Source: Lunularia cruciata
Taxonomy: Eukaryota > Streptophyta > Marchantiopsida > Lunulariales > Lunulariaceae
Assembly (NCBI GenBank): GCA_948567375.1
Contig: OX419761.1
Span: forward strand, 9,834,243 to 9,898,242
Reading direction: 5' to 3'
Length of the DNA: 64,000 nt
Shown here: positions 24,025 through 36,478 of the stretch, piece by piece
How the letters are laid out: each line of letters opens with the position of its first letter
How positions within the stretch are numbered: position 1 is the stretch's first letter
Position numbers and translations under genes: made by a program
Notes under the pieces: model-generated
Told to the model about the DNA's origin: nothing
The model's input: only the letters and a program-made list of their open reading frames with translations
The model's database searches: none

Positions 24025-25541
24025 TGTGACAATCCAACAAGTATCACTTTTGCGGTAATCATGTAAATAAAGTTCATTCCCACAAAGATATGGGCTAGAA
24101 ATGGTCAATTACAAAGCAAATAGTAACAATTTAGTTCTTCTTGAGTTTGTCTTTAGTCTCTTAGGTAGAAACCACACCCTGAAGAGAGTAACAAGCACTT
24201 ACTTGCAGTCTTGTCACAAATTTCACACTCATAATCAAAATATTACCTAATCTTTCTAAACCAACTTTGTTTGTGATGATTCAAATTCTTCCAAAGATAG
24301 CTACTTCATTGCAAAACTACTTCTCTTCAGAATTGTGTTCCACCCCTCCACTAAAGGCATAACTTCCTTGACCAAAATTGCTTCACATCAAACTCACGCT
24401 ACAGTCACAAATGCAGAATGCTACCAACACTACACTCTCTCAGATATGACAAGGCATTGTTTCAATTGCACCTCACTCATTATCAAACACATAGAATGAA
24501 GATCAGCACTATGGAATCCGACATCCAACAAGCACACTGACTTGCACTTCAAATTTTTCCACACACTCAAAAATACACACACAAACTTGATACTCGGAAT
24601 TAAGCTCAAGCAACAAGCACTAAAAATCAGCACTTTGCTTTCTCTATCTTCAAAACTTTAGAATACTAAACAACATAACATTGCAAATGCTTCCTTCAAA
24701 TAGGCAGAGCATTGTGACACTTAACCAACAACTATACCATCCTACAACAACTCTTTGAACCTATAGATCCAAAATGACAATGCACTTCTTCATATCTGCC
24801 TCTTCAAATCTCAAATCTATTTCTACTCCAATCCAATGTCTACTTCAACTTCAGCTTCCAAACCCAACGATCCTCCTCTTACTTCTCCTTCTTCAGGTCT
24901 ATCTTCTCTACTACATCCTCCACTATTTCTATTACTTCATCATCTTGAACTACAATTTCACTAACGTGTCACCTATCTACTTCTTTATCTCCCGATCCAA
25001 TCTTCTCTAATGTCTCGGATAGCTGATCCAAAGACACCTGCAATCCTACTTTTGAAACTTTGAACTTCTTATCTTCTTTCACACTACTCCAAAGTCTCTC
25101 TAGCTCTGAATTTACTAAGTCTAATATGAGACATACATGTCTCCTACCTCAATCATCTTCCTATCTACTCGTTCCCTCAAGCAAATCAAAGATAGTTTTA
25201 TCCACATCTTTCACTCTTTTCTTTCAAGTTTCTTGCACAAGCAACTTCAATTCATGGAGTCTTGCTTCCTCCAACTTCCTTTCAGATCCCGTGCTCATCA
25301 TTGCTTGCATTCTCCCAACCACTTCTCCTACCAACTCCAACGTATACCCTTGAGATCTTTTTGTCTTCAATTCTTCTCTATACATCTTTAACTCATCTTC
25401 ATACTCAGTTGCCAACATCCACTTCTCATCTTCATATTGAACACTTTGCTTCTCAACACTTCTGACCAGACTTCTCAACCTTCCTTCCTCCTGGTGTCGG
25501 ACTACTAACTCCCTCTACCATGCTTGATCCTTCTCTGCTGC
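24025..25541 (-). repeat. Family A 5' LTR, 3' portion (coiled-coil end of U3 ORF, promoter, R-U5)
   Basis: On the minus strand the U3 frame resumes at 25541 after a nested insertion. It encodes the end of the coiled coil (SVEKQSVQYEDEKWMLATEY and VGEVVGRMQAMMSTGSERKL, about 25440-25250), then less well preserved C-terminal sequence to about 24790. The promoter block follows, and the LTR ends TTGTCACA at 24025. The other part of this LTR is at 29956-32229. The two parts join without loss across the insertion: the other copies have the same sequence uninterrupted (around GCTGCACTCTTC on the plus strand). Confidence 0.88.
24695..24702 (-). promoter_or_regulatory. TATA-like box of the family A 5' LTR
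   Basis: Minus-strand TATTTGAA is the decayed version of the TATTTAAA seen at the same place in other copies (5235-5242, 29254-29261). It lies about 670 bp from the LTR 3' end and downstream of the U3 reading frame, so transcription from here would exclude the U3 ORF of this LTR. No experimental start site is known. Confidence 0.5.
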
Positions 25542-25542
25542 T

Positions 25543-28500
25543 GTGGTACCCACTTTTTTTTCTTCTGTTTTGTTAGAGTTTTAAAGAAGAAGTTAGTAAG
25601 AAAGCCAAATTACAAAGGAAAGAATGCTTGGGTGTGTCTTCAAAGTAAACTCAAAGAAGTTGACTTTGGGGCGGAAAGTGGAAGTACTCAGAAGGGGGTA
25701 CAAAGAGACAAGTCCAAAGAAGATCATCTTTGGACCAAGAAGTAGACCGATACAAAGACAATGTAACAAACTTTCTTTGTGGCAAGAAAGTACACTTCAA
25801 GAAACGGCGGAGGCAGGAGAAGCATGCCTTGACAGTGATAGGAAATCAAAACACAAAAGATGGTAGGAGTTGATTTTGAAATTGACTGAATAATGACTGC
25901 ACTTTGGAGTAATATAAAGTTGCAATTGCGTAGAGGGAAATCAAATATGCCAAGTAGATATCCTATTCTTTTGAGTAGTTGACTTGCAGTAATGCATGTC
26001 AAGAAGCCGATCAAGAGTGAAATTTTCAAAAGTACAAAAGGGGTTAGAGTGTCACATCTAGGAGAGGGAATATTTTTCTAGTGCCGAAGAACAAGAGAGC
26101 AAATCATGGTAAAGAAGGTCAAGAATGCACTTGCAATAAGGAGCTTTGCAATTTGGAGGTTAGATATTGTAGCAAGGATCAAAGTCTTGAATAGACTTTG
26201 TATTACATTTTTAGCTTGGAACTGGAATTTCAATTTCCCAAGAGTCATGGCAAAGATAGCTGCCAGTAATTGTGAGGAATGCCCTTAAGTCAAGGGGAAG
26301 AGAGGAAATCCGGCTTGATGGATTGAGTCAAATTGGAAGTTAATATTGGGGAAGGAAGCAAGAGAGGCAATTGGGATCACCTTCTATTGGAAGTGTGATG
26401 CTGCACAGGAGATTGCAGAAATTTGCAATTTGTTCTTTGCTCCGCATATGACTAATGGCTACAAGGTGGAGTCCTATTGGGACCCAATTACATGAAGCAT
26501 CATAGGAGCAATAATGGCTATGTTTAAACCTGAACAAATGACATACGTGAACATGCAACAGGTTGTCTTCTTCTACTAGATGTTTGCAAGCGTGAAGGTG
26601 AATTGGGCAAAGTGCTTCCACCAGCAAACAAGGCAAATGGTCATCAATTGGAGAACTAATTTGCCTCCACATTATTTTGCACCATTGACAACACACTTCT
26701 ACTTCAGGTTGAATTTGTTGATGGCGGAGGAGAGGCGATGCATGGTGTCACATTTCCATCCTGATCTATGACAAGAAGTGGATGAAGAAGAGCATCACTA
26801 CATGTCACACCTACAAGCCAGTGATGATCACTTCATCAGAACAAGACAGCGAGTGATGGAAGAAGTAAGAAGTCGAAAGACAAAGAAGCAGACTAAAACC
26901 AAAGAGGAAGAGTTGCCTCAAGCATAGTAGAAGAACCTAAGACTCACTATGCAAGGTAAGAAGGCTATGAGAGAGGAGACTTCAAAACCGAGTCTAAAAG
27001 TGAGACAAATTCTAGAGGAGGAGACTCATAAGAAGAGAAGCTCACATTACAAAGTGGGGAATCCAAAAGTGAGAGTGAGGGTGAAGAAGAAGTTCAGCAA
27101 TTAGCTGAAGAGGAACAAGATGAAGACTTTCATGCGGCAATTGATTGTATGGAGGGAAGTGATAATCCCTGTATAGCCTGGGTCATGGAAGAAATGGATC
27201 CCGAGCAAAAGAAGGAAGACCATGTAGGCCCAAGTTCATCTGGTAAGGAAGAAGGAAGCTCAAATGCAATATTGCTGAAAGTACAAAGATCAAGACTTTG
27301 GGAGAAGGAGCCGGTAGAAGAGATGAAGTATGAAGACGTGGCCTGTAACACCCATTTGTGCATGTGTGTGGTATTGTGATATTTAGCTTGGTAATACAAG
27401 TACTTGAGAGATAATATTTATATAGAGATAAAGGATGGTTCTACATTAGTCATGATTAGCTAGAGTAAGTCATAACTAAGATAGAAGGGACCTTACTTTA
27501 GAGGAGGTGGAAAAGATGAGCACCACTATTTTGGATTCTAGTGTGTTGACTTGGTATTATTCCTAGGTGTTTAGCTTTGAGGAGGATTCTTCTCTAGTCC
27601 AAGGATAGCCCATGTGAAGGAATCCTTGACTTAGTGGTTGGGTCAAGATAAGATCACATGCTAGTGGAATATGCCCATGTGAATGGATATTCCTTTATAC
27701 TTTTTGACTTTACTTGACTTTTAGTCTAGTAACTTGAGTTACTACGGTAATTAGTAACTTTGGTGTGTAACTATTTCACAAGTATATAAACAAGGGGTGA
27801 GGAGGTATTCATCATCCTTTCATTTGCAACTATCTCTCTCTCATAAAGTTCTCAAGTGAGCAATGTCTTGAGTCTTGGAGTGTTAGCCTTGGAGGAGTAT
27901 GATGGAGTTGGAGTTCCTTGCCTTCTTAGTCCATGGTGCGCTACCATAATAGCCGTCAGAGGTTCATCTTGAGTGAAAGACAGGCCGGCTCACAGGCCAA
28001 AGACAAAGAGAACTTGGGAGGAGTACAATATTTAATGTAGGTTGTAACACCATTGTTAGAGCTGTTGAAGGTGCAACAGAAGGTAATCCCACAAGATCAA
28101 AAGAAGGTGAAGAATGAGTTGGAGATGGTGAAGTATCTACCAGAAGAAGTGAAGGGATTGCAGGAACATGTAGCTCAAAGAATAGAAGAAGTTTAAGAGC
28201 TTTGGGTGGATATAGTCTTGAAGAAGAAGACTTTAAAAAAGTTGCAAGAGAGTTTTGAGTCAAGGGGAAGAGAAATGCAGCGTCAAGCTGAAGAATTGAA
28301 GGCGCAGGCAATGTTGCCGATAAAGATGAAGGAGGAAGTCAGTGAAGCACGCATAAAAAGTATTCATGTGAAGGTGATGGCAGCAGTGATGGATCAAGAG
28401 TTAGAAGGCTTGAAGAAGAGTGCAACAGGGAAAGATCAAGCATGGCAGAGAGAATTGTCAATCCGACATCAAGAAGAAATATTGAGAGAATTGGTAAGAA

Positions 28501-29137
28501 GTACGGAGATACAGAGTTTTCAGTGTATGGAGGAGAAGAAGATGCTTGCTACTAAGTACAAAGATGAGTTGAAGATGTACCGGGAAGAGTTGAGGGCAGA
28601 GCAATCTTGGGGGTATGCATCAGAATCAATAGGAGAAGTTGTTGGAAGATTGTGAGCAATGTTGAGCACGGAGGTTGAAGGAAGATTGGGAGAAGTGAGA
28701 TACACAAATTGAAGTTGCTTGTGATGGAAACTTGGAAGAGAAGAGCAAAGGATGTAGATATGAACACTCTTCTGATTCGTTTAAGGGAGAGAGTAGATAG
28801 GAAGATGTTAGAAGTAGGAGACAATGTAAGTCTCAAATTAGATTTAGTGAATTTGGAGTTAGAGAGAATTAGGAGTAGTGTGAAGGAGAGGAAGAAGTCT
28901 GAAGTTACAAAAGTAGGAGTGCAGGTGTCTTTGGACTTGCCATCTGAGGCATTAGAGAAGAGTGGGTTGGGAGGAAAAGAGTTAGATAGATTACCCTATA
29001 GTGTAATTGTAGTTCAAAGTGAAGTAGTAGAAAAAGTGAAGGATTTGGTAGTTGAAGATAGACCCAAAGAAGGAGGAGTAATAGGAAGATCATCGGGTTT
29101 GGAAGTCAGAGAAGAAGTTGACATCAGATTGGAATAG
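25543..29137 (+). pseudogene. U3-encoded ORF of the nested solo LTR
   Basis: Plus-strand frame in the order seen in all long copies. A basic N-terminal part comes first (about 25560-25870). The conserved domain (about 26106-26770) begins MVKKVKNALAIRSFAIWRLD, includes the block NWNFNFPRVMAKIAA, then YVNMQQVVFF, WAKCFHQQTRQMVINWRTN and HYFAPLTTHFYF, and ends MVSHFHPDL. An acidic linker (about 26780-27343) and a coiled coil (about 27999-29137) follow, with segments such as MNTLLIRLRERVDRKMLEVG and a C-terminus SSGLEVREEVDIRLE. The frame is interrupted by stops, shifts near 25870-26100, and an unrelated solo LTR. No known enzymatic motif is visible and I do not know the function. Confidence 0.75.
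27344..27994 (+). repeat. Solo LTR of a fourth LTR family, innermost nested layer
   Basis: 651 bp starting TGTAACACCC and ending GGCTCACA, flanked by GGCC (27340-27343 and 27995-27998). It interrupts the U3 frame of the surrounding LTR. A TATATAAA box at 27783-27790 and a following pyrimidine-rich stretch suggest promoter and R region in plus orientation. Only 4 bp of duplication are clear. The family cannot be named without internal sequence. Confidence 0.75.
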
Positions 29138-29955
29138 TAAGAATTGTGAGATTTGAAGAGGCAGATATGAAGAGTGCATTGTCATTTTGAATCTGCAAGT
29201 AGGAAGAGTTGTTGTAGAACCATATTGTTGTTAGTAACTATCAAGTGCTTCACTATTTAAAGGAGGCATTTGCAATTTGTTGTTGTTCAATATCCATAAT
29301 TTCTAAAGATAGATAAAGTGAAATGTTGATTTCAGTGCTTGTCGCTTGAGCTTAATTCCAAATATCAACATTGCATGTGTGTTTGTGAGTGTTTAGAGAA
29401 TTTTGAAGTGCAACACAATGTGTTTTCAATTTTTCAAGGTTTGTTGGATGTTAGATTCCGCAACCTTGATCTTCATTTTATGTGTTTGATCTTGAGTTAA
29501 GTGCAATCAAAGCAATGCCTTGACATATCTAAGAAGAATTGTAGTGTTGGTAGTATTCTGCATTTATGACTGTAGTGCAATGTTGATGTGAAGCAATTTT
29601 GATCAAGGAAGTTGTGCTTTCAGTGGAGGAGTGGAACACAATTTTGAGGCAAGGTCATTTTGCAGTGAAGTGCTATCTTTGGGAGAATTCAAATCATCAA
29701 AATCAAGATTTGTTTGGACAGAATTTGTTATGTTGTGATTAGGAGTGTGTGAATTAGTGGCAAGTTGGCAAGATTGAGTGCTTGTTACTCTCTTCTGGGT
29801 GTTCTTTCTACCTGAGAGATTAAAGATGCAACCAAGAAGAACTAAGATTGTTACTTTGCTTTGTATTTGACCAATTCTGACTAGTATCTCCACAAGAACA
29901 AACTTTACTTACTTGATTACCGCAAAAGTGATATTTGTCAAGTTGTCACAACTAC

Positions 29956-32229
29956 ACTCTTCTTCAAGCTCTTTAACTCCTTCTGCATCACAGCCGCCAT
30001 TGCCTTTGCATGTATGTTTTCAATATGAGCCTTGCTTACCTCTCCTTTCATCTTCTCAATCAATGCTTTCTACTCTTTCAACTCTTTGGCTTGCCCGTTC
30101 ATCTCTCTACCATGCTGCTCAAAACTCTCTTGCAACTTCTCTATAGTCTTCTTCCTTAATACTATCTCCCTCTGAAGCTCTCAGCTTCTTCTTCCCTTAG
30201 GGTTACCATCTCCTTCAATTCTACTATTTTGTCAATCAAATATTTCATCACTTGCAACTCATTCTTCACCTCGGGATGATCTTTCTGAATCTCCTTCTTT
30301 TGCCTATTCAACAATGCAAACACCGGACTTACAATCTATGACAAGTATTCCACCCCATCAAAGCTTCTTGCTTCTTTTTCTTGGTCTTTGTATTTCATCC
30401 CCATCAATGCTTCTTCTGCCAAAGTCCTACTCCGACACCTTGATCTTTGTACTTTCAATGACCTTCTTTCCGAGCTTACTTCTTCTTTATTCACCCGGCT
30501 CGGACCTGCAGGTTCAGTTGGCAGTATCCTCTTCAATCTTACCTCCTTCTGGACATCTTTCTTTGGTTCTTTGTCCATCTACTCCATGGGTAACTCTAAG
30601 CACATGCCATCTCCTCCCTCCATACAATCCATTGCGGCATGAAACTCCCCATTGCCTTCTGCCCCAATTGACTATTGGACTTCTTCTTCCCCCTCACTCT
30701 CACTACCCAACTCCTCACTCTATAATGTGAGTTCAGCTTCTTTGGTTTCCCCTCTCTTTGACTTTGTCTCTGCCTTAGACTTTGTCTCTAAAGTCTTGTC
30801 TTTCACCACCTCCTTGCTTTTCAGGTTGAGTCTTTGTGCCTTTTGTGGTGGCTAGGGTAAGGCTATTCCTTTAAATTTAGTATGCTTCTTTGTCTTTGGA
30901 CTTCTTCCTTCCACCATCTTCCACTGTCCTGTCTTGATGAAGTGATTATCACTGAACCACACTTGGAGCATGTATCTTTGCTCCTCCTCATCTGTTTCTC
31001 ACCAAAGATCAAGATGAAAATGTGAGACCATGCAATTATTCTCTTCCAATGTCAGCAGATTTAATCCCAAGTAGAAATGCATTGCAAATGGTGCAAAGTA
31101 GTATAGCGGCAAATTGGTCCTCCAATTGACAACCATTTGCCTTGTTCTCCAATGAAAGCACTTGGCCCAGTTCACCTTCTCTTCTGCAAACATCTAGTGG
31201 AAGAAGACCACCTATTGCATGTTCACATACTTTGTTTGCTCTCGCTTAAACATTGCCATGTTGCTCCCACAATGCTTTGCACAATGGGGTCCCAATAGGA
31301 CTCTACTTTGTAATCATTGTTGGTTTGCGGGACCAAGAATAAATTCCTAATTTCTAGAGTTTCTTCTGCAGTGTCACACTTCCTATAAAAAATGACCTTA
31401 GCTGCATCTCTTGCTTTTTTCCCCACTACTAACTTCCAATCCAACTCAGTCCATCAAGCCAGATTTCCTCTCTTCCCTATTACTTTGGGGCCTTCTTCAC
31501 AATTACTTGCAATTATCTCTGCCATGCAACCTGGAAAACTAACATCCTAGTTCTAGGCCAGAAAGGTGATATGAAGTTTGTTCGAGACTTTGATTCTAGC
31601 TATGACATCTAATTGCCAAATTGCAAAACTCCTCATTGCAATGGCATTCTTACTCTTCTTTGCCATGATTTGCTCACAAGTTCTTCACCATTGGAAGTTT
31701 ATCCTCTCTCCTAGATGTGGCACTCTAACCCCTTGAAGTCTTTGAAAAATTTCACTCTCAATTGACTTCTTGATGTGCATTATTGTAGGATGACTACCAG
31801 AGAAATAGGGTATCTACTTGACATGTTTGATTTCCCCTTATGCAATTGTAATTTTATAGTACTTCAAGGTGCATTCATTCTTTAGTCAATTTTGAAATTG
31901 ACCTCTACTTCTTTTGCGTGTTTTTTTCCTATTACTTTCAAAGTATTCCTCTCTTGCTTCCACCATTTCTTTAAGTGTACTTTCTTGGCTAGCCTGACTG
32001 CAAAAAGGTTGTTAGATCTTCTTCATATTGGCCTTTGCTTTTGTTTTGAAGATTCTCTTCCTTGGGTTGTGTCTTTGCAAGCCCCATCCAAATACTTCCA
32101 ATTCTTGACCCAAAGTCAACTTCTTTGGGTTTACTCTGAAGACTCATAAGTTCATCCTTTTCTTTGTAATTTGGCTTCCTCAACACACTTCTTCATCAAA
32201 ACTCACCCAAAAAAAATGTGGATACCATA
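29956..32229 (-). repeat. Family A 5' LTR, 5' portion (N-terminal two thirds of U3 ORF)
   Basis: Minus-strand start TATGGTATCCACATT (TG changed to TA) at 32229. The U3 frame then runs through LLRKPNYKEKDELMSLQSKP (about 32190-32130), the conserved domain (about 31650-31000, for example FAEEKVNWAKCFHWRTRQMV and FHLDLW), an acidic linker (about 30950-30600) and the first coiled-coil part (about 30580-29956, KDVQKEVRLKRILP and later KKTIEKLQESFEQ). It stops at the ACTAC target-site copy. Flanking sequence at 32230 and above is family B. Confidence 0.87.
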
Positions 32230-34311
32230 GGAAAAGTGGCTAGGAGGTGTTGAACTAGGTTCACCACTGCCATAGGTGACCTATCAGCCACTACCACCAT
32301 CTAAGACTGGCACCCAACATCCAAGATATCATCAACAATGATGTGGTCTAGTTGCTAAATCCCATCATAAGCATGTTATAGAACCTCTCTAGGTAAGAGC
32401 TTTGTCCACCAAACACAAAGATGATGAGCCCATGATCCCACTCTAGTTGCATCCAACAACACGGCAGGTCCCATCCAAGTATGGACTTGATATGTGCTCA
32501 CCACCACCTTAGGGCACCCATCACAGAGATGTTCTCCAAATTATAAGCTGGAGAAATAGATTGATGAACTTGAAGATGTCGTAGTATCTATAACATTTCC
32601 CAAAACACACCAAAACAAGGATCTTGAAGATCCAAACCTTGGCAAGTGCATATATGTCCTTGATATAGCCATCCAAAAATCACCAAATGAATGAGACCAT
32701 GTCTCTCCAAATCTTGCACTCCCAGCAAGGAAATGTATGTTGGTAAGGTCTTCTAGTAACCTTTGATTGTTGACATCAATAATAAGTCAAGATATCAATA
32801 AGCCAAGTGTGCTATATGATGTAGAGAGACTCACCTAGCAATCTCATCTCTTTCCACATACAAGTATCTTTGTTATTGTATACCCGCCTATAGTATCGTA
32901 GCTAGTCTAGTACTAATCCCATCAAACAACTCCAATAGACATACTCTCTCTATTGGATACTACCAAGCCATGAGTGTGATATCCAAAGGTGTCAAGGTAA
33001 TTAACTTGGGACTCTTATCCTCACATTGTTTGCCTAGTGGTACAAAGGTGCCACTCCAAGCATGGTGCACCAATTGATCTCCATGCTACTGCAATGCCTC
33101 CTTTGAACTCCACAAAGGAAAATCCAAGTGATCTCCTCTAGTATTGGAGTATCCTCTAGTACTATAGTATCCTCTACATGGACGTTCCTCTCCAATAAAT
33201 CACCAGGCCAAGTAACAAAACCATTGGAAGTCAAAATTGATGTTGCCATGGTCCCGAACTGTAGTGAGCCAAGACTACCACTACTAAAGTGTACAAGTAG
33301 TTGATATATCCATCCCTCACCTGATTTCCAACATAGGATGCTATCTCCTCCCAATAGTCAATACTGAAACCCATGGGATATAACACCACTCCCCTAACTA
33401 ACACATCATATGACTCAACCACTAACGCAATAGCCTGAGCTCTCATCACATAGCTATCAATTGGATGACAAGGCTTAATCTGAATAACAAGCTCTACACA
33501 TGTGATATATTGTGTAGAACCACCACCTAGAGATGTGTGGATCCAAAATGTACACCTCTCCACATTGGTCTTTTGTAACTCCAGACCAACAACTACAGCC
33601 TTCCCAACATACAAGGTTGCACACTAGAGTCTAGTAAGACCCTTTGTGGATTATAGATCTTCCCTGAAGTTCCCACCAAACAAAAAATTCCCCTATAATT
33701 ATCCAACAAGACAACTCTAGATGTAAACCACGCTTGCTCAAAGGCCAGTCTAGTTGGTAGCTCCTCCAATCTAGTTGTTGTTACCTACCATAAACCACTG
33801 GTCGTTGAGCGGATCCCATGTTCCTCAACCAAGTCACTCCACTATCAACCACCTCTGATCTAGTAGTAGGAACCACATCATCCTTATTTTCACAAAGCAT
33901 GGCAGCCAACCAAACCATTGGGGCTGGGTCAACTCCTAATCGACACATGTAACTAGTTGAGAATAAAGGAAAGCATATAATCAGTTGAGCCGCTCCAACA
34001 TTTTGCTAGACTGAGTCTGTGTGATAGCAGGTGGTTGACTAGTAGATAGTCCATCATGCACCCCATCACCACCTACCACACCTACATTAGGACATCTAGG
34101 AGCCATGGATGTTGTCTGTAGTACCTTAGAGAGTGTTAAAGACTAGGGTAGTTTGACCTGTCTACTAGCCTCTCCTCTCTATGAGTCCAACTCCATTGAT
34201 GCTCCTCTAGGCTTTGGAGCAGGTATTGCACTCCTAGTCACTATGGCAGATGCATCTTCCTATGTTGCTCCGCACATGAAGTCTAAGACGTCTCTATCAC
34301 CCGTATACGAG
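32230..34311 (-). pseudogene. Family B protease region and linker (minus)
   Basis: This matches the plus-strand family B copy at about 60200-62330. The protease-like block is readable in reverse around 33600-33470 (VGKAVVVGLELQKTNVERC, HTSLGGGSTQYITC), with the following ESYDVLVRGVVLYPMGFSID at about 33420-33360. Further down (33050-32250) lies linker sequence without a domain I can name. At 34311/34312 the match to family B breaks off where the family C fragment begins. At the other end it stops at the family A LTR start. Stops are frequent. Confidence 0.72.
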
Positions 34312-36465
34312 ATAAATTCTTACTTGTGTGATCTTTCTTTAACCCCAATGATTGACCATTGGTGGGTTGTCACTACTTTCTTCCTCCAATCTACCATAGG
34401 TTTGTAATGCTCTATCCATGGCATGCCTAAGATTGCATCATAATGAGCTAATTGTATCACTTACTACTCAATTGCTTTCTGATATTCTCCTACAAAGAGT
34501 GTTACTCGTCTAGGTAATGACTCAATCCTCTTTGTTTTCCTGTTAGGTAACTCTACTTGTTTGCTCTCATCTCTCTCTAAATTTATTCTCAATCTTATTG
34601 CAATAGAGCAAGACAAGAAATTCTCTATTGCTCCCGGATCTATTAATACTCTCACTTGATTGCCTTCTAAGACTCCATTCACAACAATCAATTGTGAGGT
34701 TGCCTTTTGGGACCTTTGCGTGCTCATCTTCTTCCTTCCCTTGCTTCTCTACTTCCTTAATGAGCAAGTAAGGCCGTGAGGTACATTTACTAGCGATCTT
34801 TGTTTTTTGAAGTGATTTCCACCTCCTCCTCTTCAATGTATCTCTCCATGTTGTTCAAAGATTGCCTATATGAAGGCCGAGGCTCTCTAAGGCCCTCTAG
34901 GGAGACAAGCACAATAGTTAGTATACATGTGCCCAATACGGCCACAATTGTAACAATGGCGTTGTTTTCCTTGAGTTCCTTCTCCTCATGGGACCCCATC
35001 TCTCTATTCTTCTACCCGTCCACACTCTCCTTGAAGCAATCATGCTCCTAAGTCTTGAAACCAAAGGTTGCCCAGTTCCATCGGTACTAGTCTACCCATG
35101 TGTGGCATTTCTGCCTAATAATATTGAGGTGGAATTACTCCTTCACCTCCTCCCAATGCCCTTGCTATTCTTTGCACACAAGCAATGGCTTCAAATATCG
35201 TGCAAGGATTTTGCACCATGACTTCTTGGTGAATCTACTCCTTCAACCCTTGTTTGAAATTGTCGAGAGCCTCTATTGGACTCATGTCGGTTATTGTATC
35301 TTGTAGATCCAAAAATGCCTCCACATACTCTTGTACATTGTTCTTCTATTTCAATAGTCAGATCCGGGCCATTTGTACAAAATCCACCAATTGAAAATTC
35401 TTCAGCAATCCTTCTTGCATTACTATCACATGATCTCCCTTCTTTCTACCAACAAGATTGTTCCTAATCATTGTACCATGTGAGGGCTTTATCGGTCAAG
35501 TACCCACATGCAAACACACATGCAGCATGCTCAATTATCTCTGTTGAGAACAATTTGAAATATCAATTCATTCTTGAGATCCAATTTTCCACTACTCCTA
35601 TCATATGCTATGCCTTGTAAGGCTTGATGTTGTAGGTCTTCTTCATCCGGAGTAGCAATGTGACTTCATTGTTGACCGGGTTCAAAGGTGCGGGTGCCTC
35701 TCCAGGTACTTCAGCCATAGGAACTGGGTTTTGAGCCGGCTCTTCTTCTTGCATTGCTTGATCATTCTTGAGGATCTGCACTTGACTTTGTAATGCCATG
35801 ATTGTCATCTTAATCTCTCAAAATTTGTTCAACATCTCGTGCATTCCTTGCACCAACTCCTACAAATACGGATCCATGGTTCCTACAACACTCAATCGCT
35901 ACTCTCTACTTCAATAGAGAGTTAATATGATCACTCTAAAGGGTGCACAAACTATTGGGACTACCTTTGGGACCTTAGAAGCTATCACTTGTTGATAATA
36001 CTCCTCACCAAAATTTCTAACCACAAAATCTCTAAACATCACTTTTGGTCTCACTATATAACGAATTTCTATTTGAGTGTTGAAAGGAAGAAGATTTGAG
36101 ACATTCACATCCATAACATCATTATAGAATGTAGATTGTCAAATCCTACTCTCTATTGTATACCACCACGGGTAAAATCACTAGGTTTGGTGAGTTCATC
36201 ACTTGGTCCATGAATTCGGCTCCAAAGTGATAAATTAGCAATACTCTCATCTGCTCATGTTTGATGTACATAACCTTGATGTGGAATGGATTCAAGAATG
36301 GGAAGCTAGGTGCAGAAAATTGTCCTCCTCGTGCATCTATCCCATCCGCTCTCTAAAGCCCTTCTCAAGTCTTGCAATTACTCTATGTTCTCCACCTCAA
36401 ATTACTCAATTTCAGTAGTCGCTGTCTTCCAAGAGAAGTGATCCACTCTCTTGGATTAAACACTT
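34312..36465 (-). pseudogene. Family C Ty3/Gypsy gag-protease fragment
   Basis: Minus-strand gag begins about 36114 (decayed) and includes MTIMALQSQVQILKNDQAMQ near 35808. A zinc knuckle CYNCGRIGHMYTNYC occupies 34911-34955. The protease (about 34720-34464) reads NGVLEGNQVRVLIDPGAIEN, where the usual DSG/DTG active site is DPG. It is followed by the YDAILGMPWIEHYKP block (about 34445-34400). The element then ends abruptly at 34312 against family B sequence, so RT, integrase and the 3' LTR are missing. The gag/protease style is that of a chromovirus-like Gypsy element and could be the same family as 1-1212, but the regions do not overlap. Confidence 0.75.
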
Positions 36466-36477
36466 GCTCTAATACCA
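36466..36477 (-). promoter_or_regulatory. Primer-binding site of family C, initiator tRNA-Met type
   Basis: Minus-strand TGGTATTAGAGC is one base after the LTR end TTACA and matches TGGTATCAGAGC at 11 of 12 positions. It fixes the LTR end and orientation. Confidence 0.85.
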
Positions 36478-36478
36478 T

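Larger units (their letters stand above)
25542..29950 (+). repeat. Solo long LTR of family A nested in the family A 5' LTR
   Basis: Starts TGTGGTACCCAC and ends GGTTGTCACA-type (AGTTGTCACA). The 5-bp flanks GCTGC (25537-25541) and ACTAC (29951-29955) differ only by two G-to-A transitions, and the uninterrupted homologous site elsewhere contains GCTGCACTC, so they are a decayed target-site duplication. Total 4409 bp, of which 651 bp plus a 4-bp repeat are a further insertion at 27344-27994, leaving about 3754 bp. The TATTTAAA box is at 29254-29261. No PBS or PPT adjoins it, so it is a solo LTR. Confidence 0.9.
16895..32229 (-). mobile_element. Family A Tat-type Ty3/Gypsy element with about 3.8-kb coding LTR
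   Basis: Composite entry for the only family A copy that keeps its internal region. Minus-strand order: 5' LTR (32229-29956 plus 25541-24025, 3791 bp once the nested solo LTR and its TSD copy are subtracted), spacer, tRNA-Asp-type PBS (24017-24000), gag with zinc knuckles, protease, RT, RNase H, integrase, polypurine tract (17888-17874), and a 3' LTR cut short at 16895. The 5' LTR has the family ends (TATGGTATCC at 32229, TTGTCACA at 24025). PBS and PPT both abut these ends, which shows that the large segment with the coiled-coil frame is LTR, not internal sequence. The element is inserted in a family B element. Its own TSD was lost with the 3' LTR end. Confidence 0.85.

Noticed and set aside
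25542-25560. Head-to-head junctions at TGTGGTACCC (25542, 53119) as inverted duplications or a recombination hotspot.
   Set aside because: They are simply the 5' ends of plus-strand solo LTRs inserted into minus-strand LTRs. The interrupted copy resumes on the other side with a 5-bp duplication.
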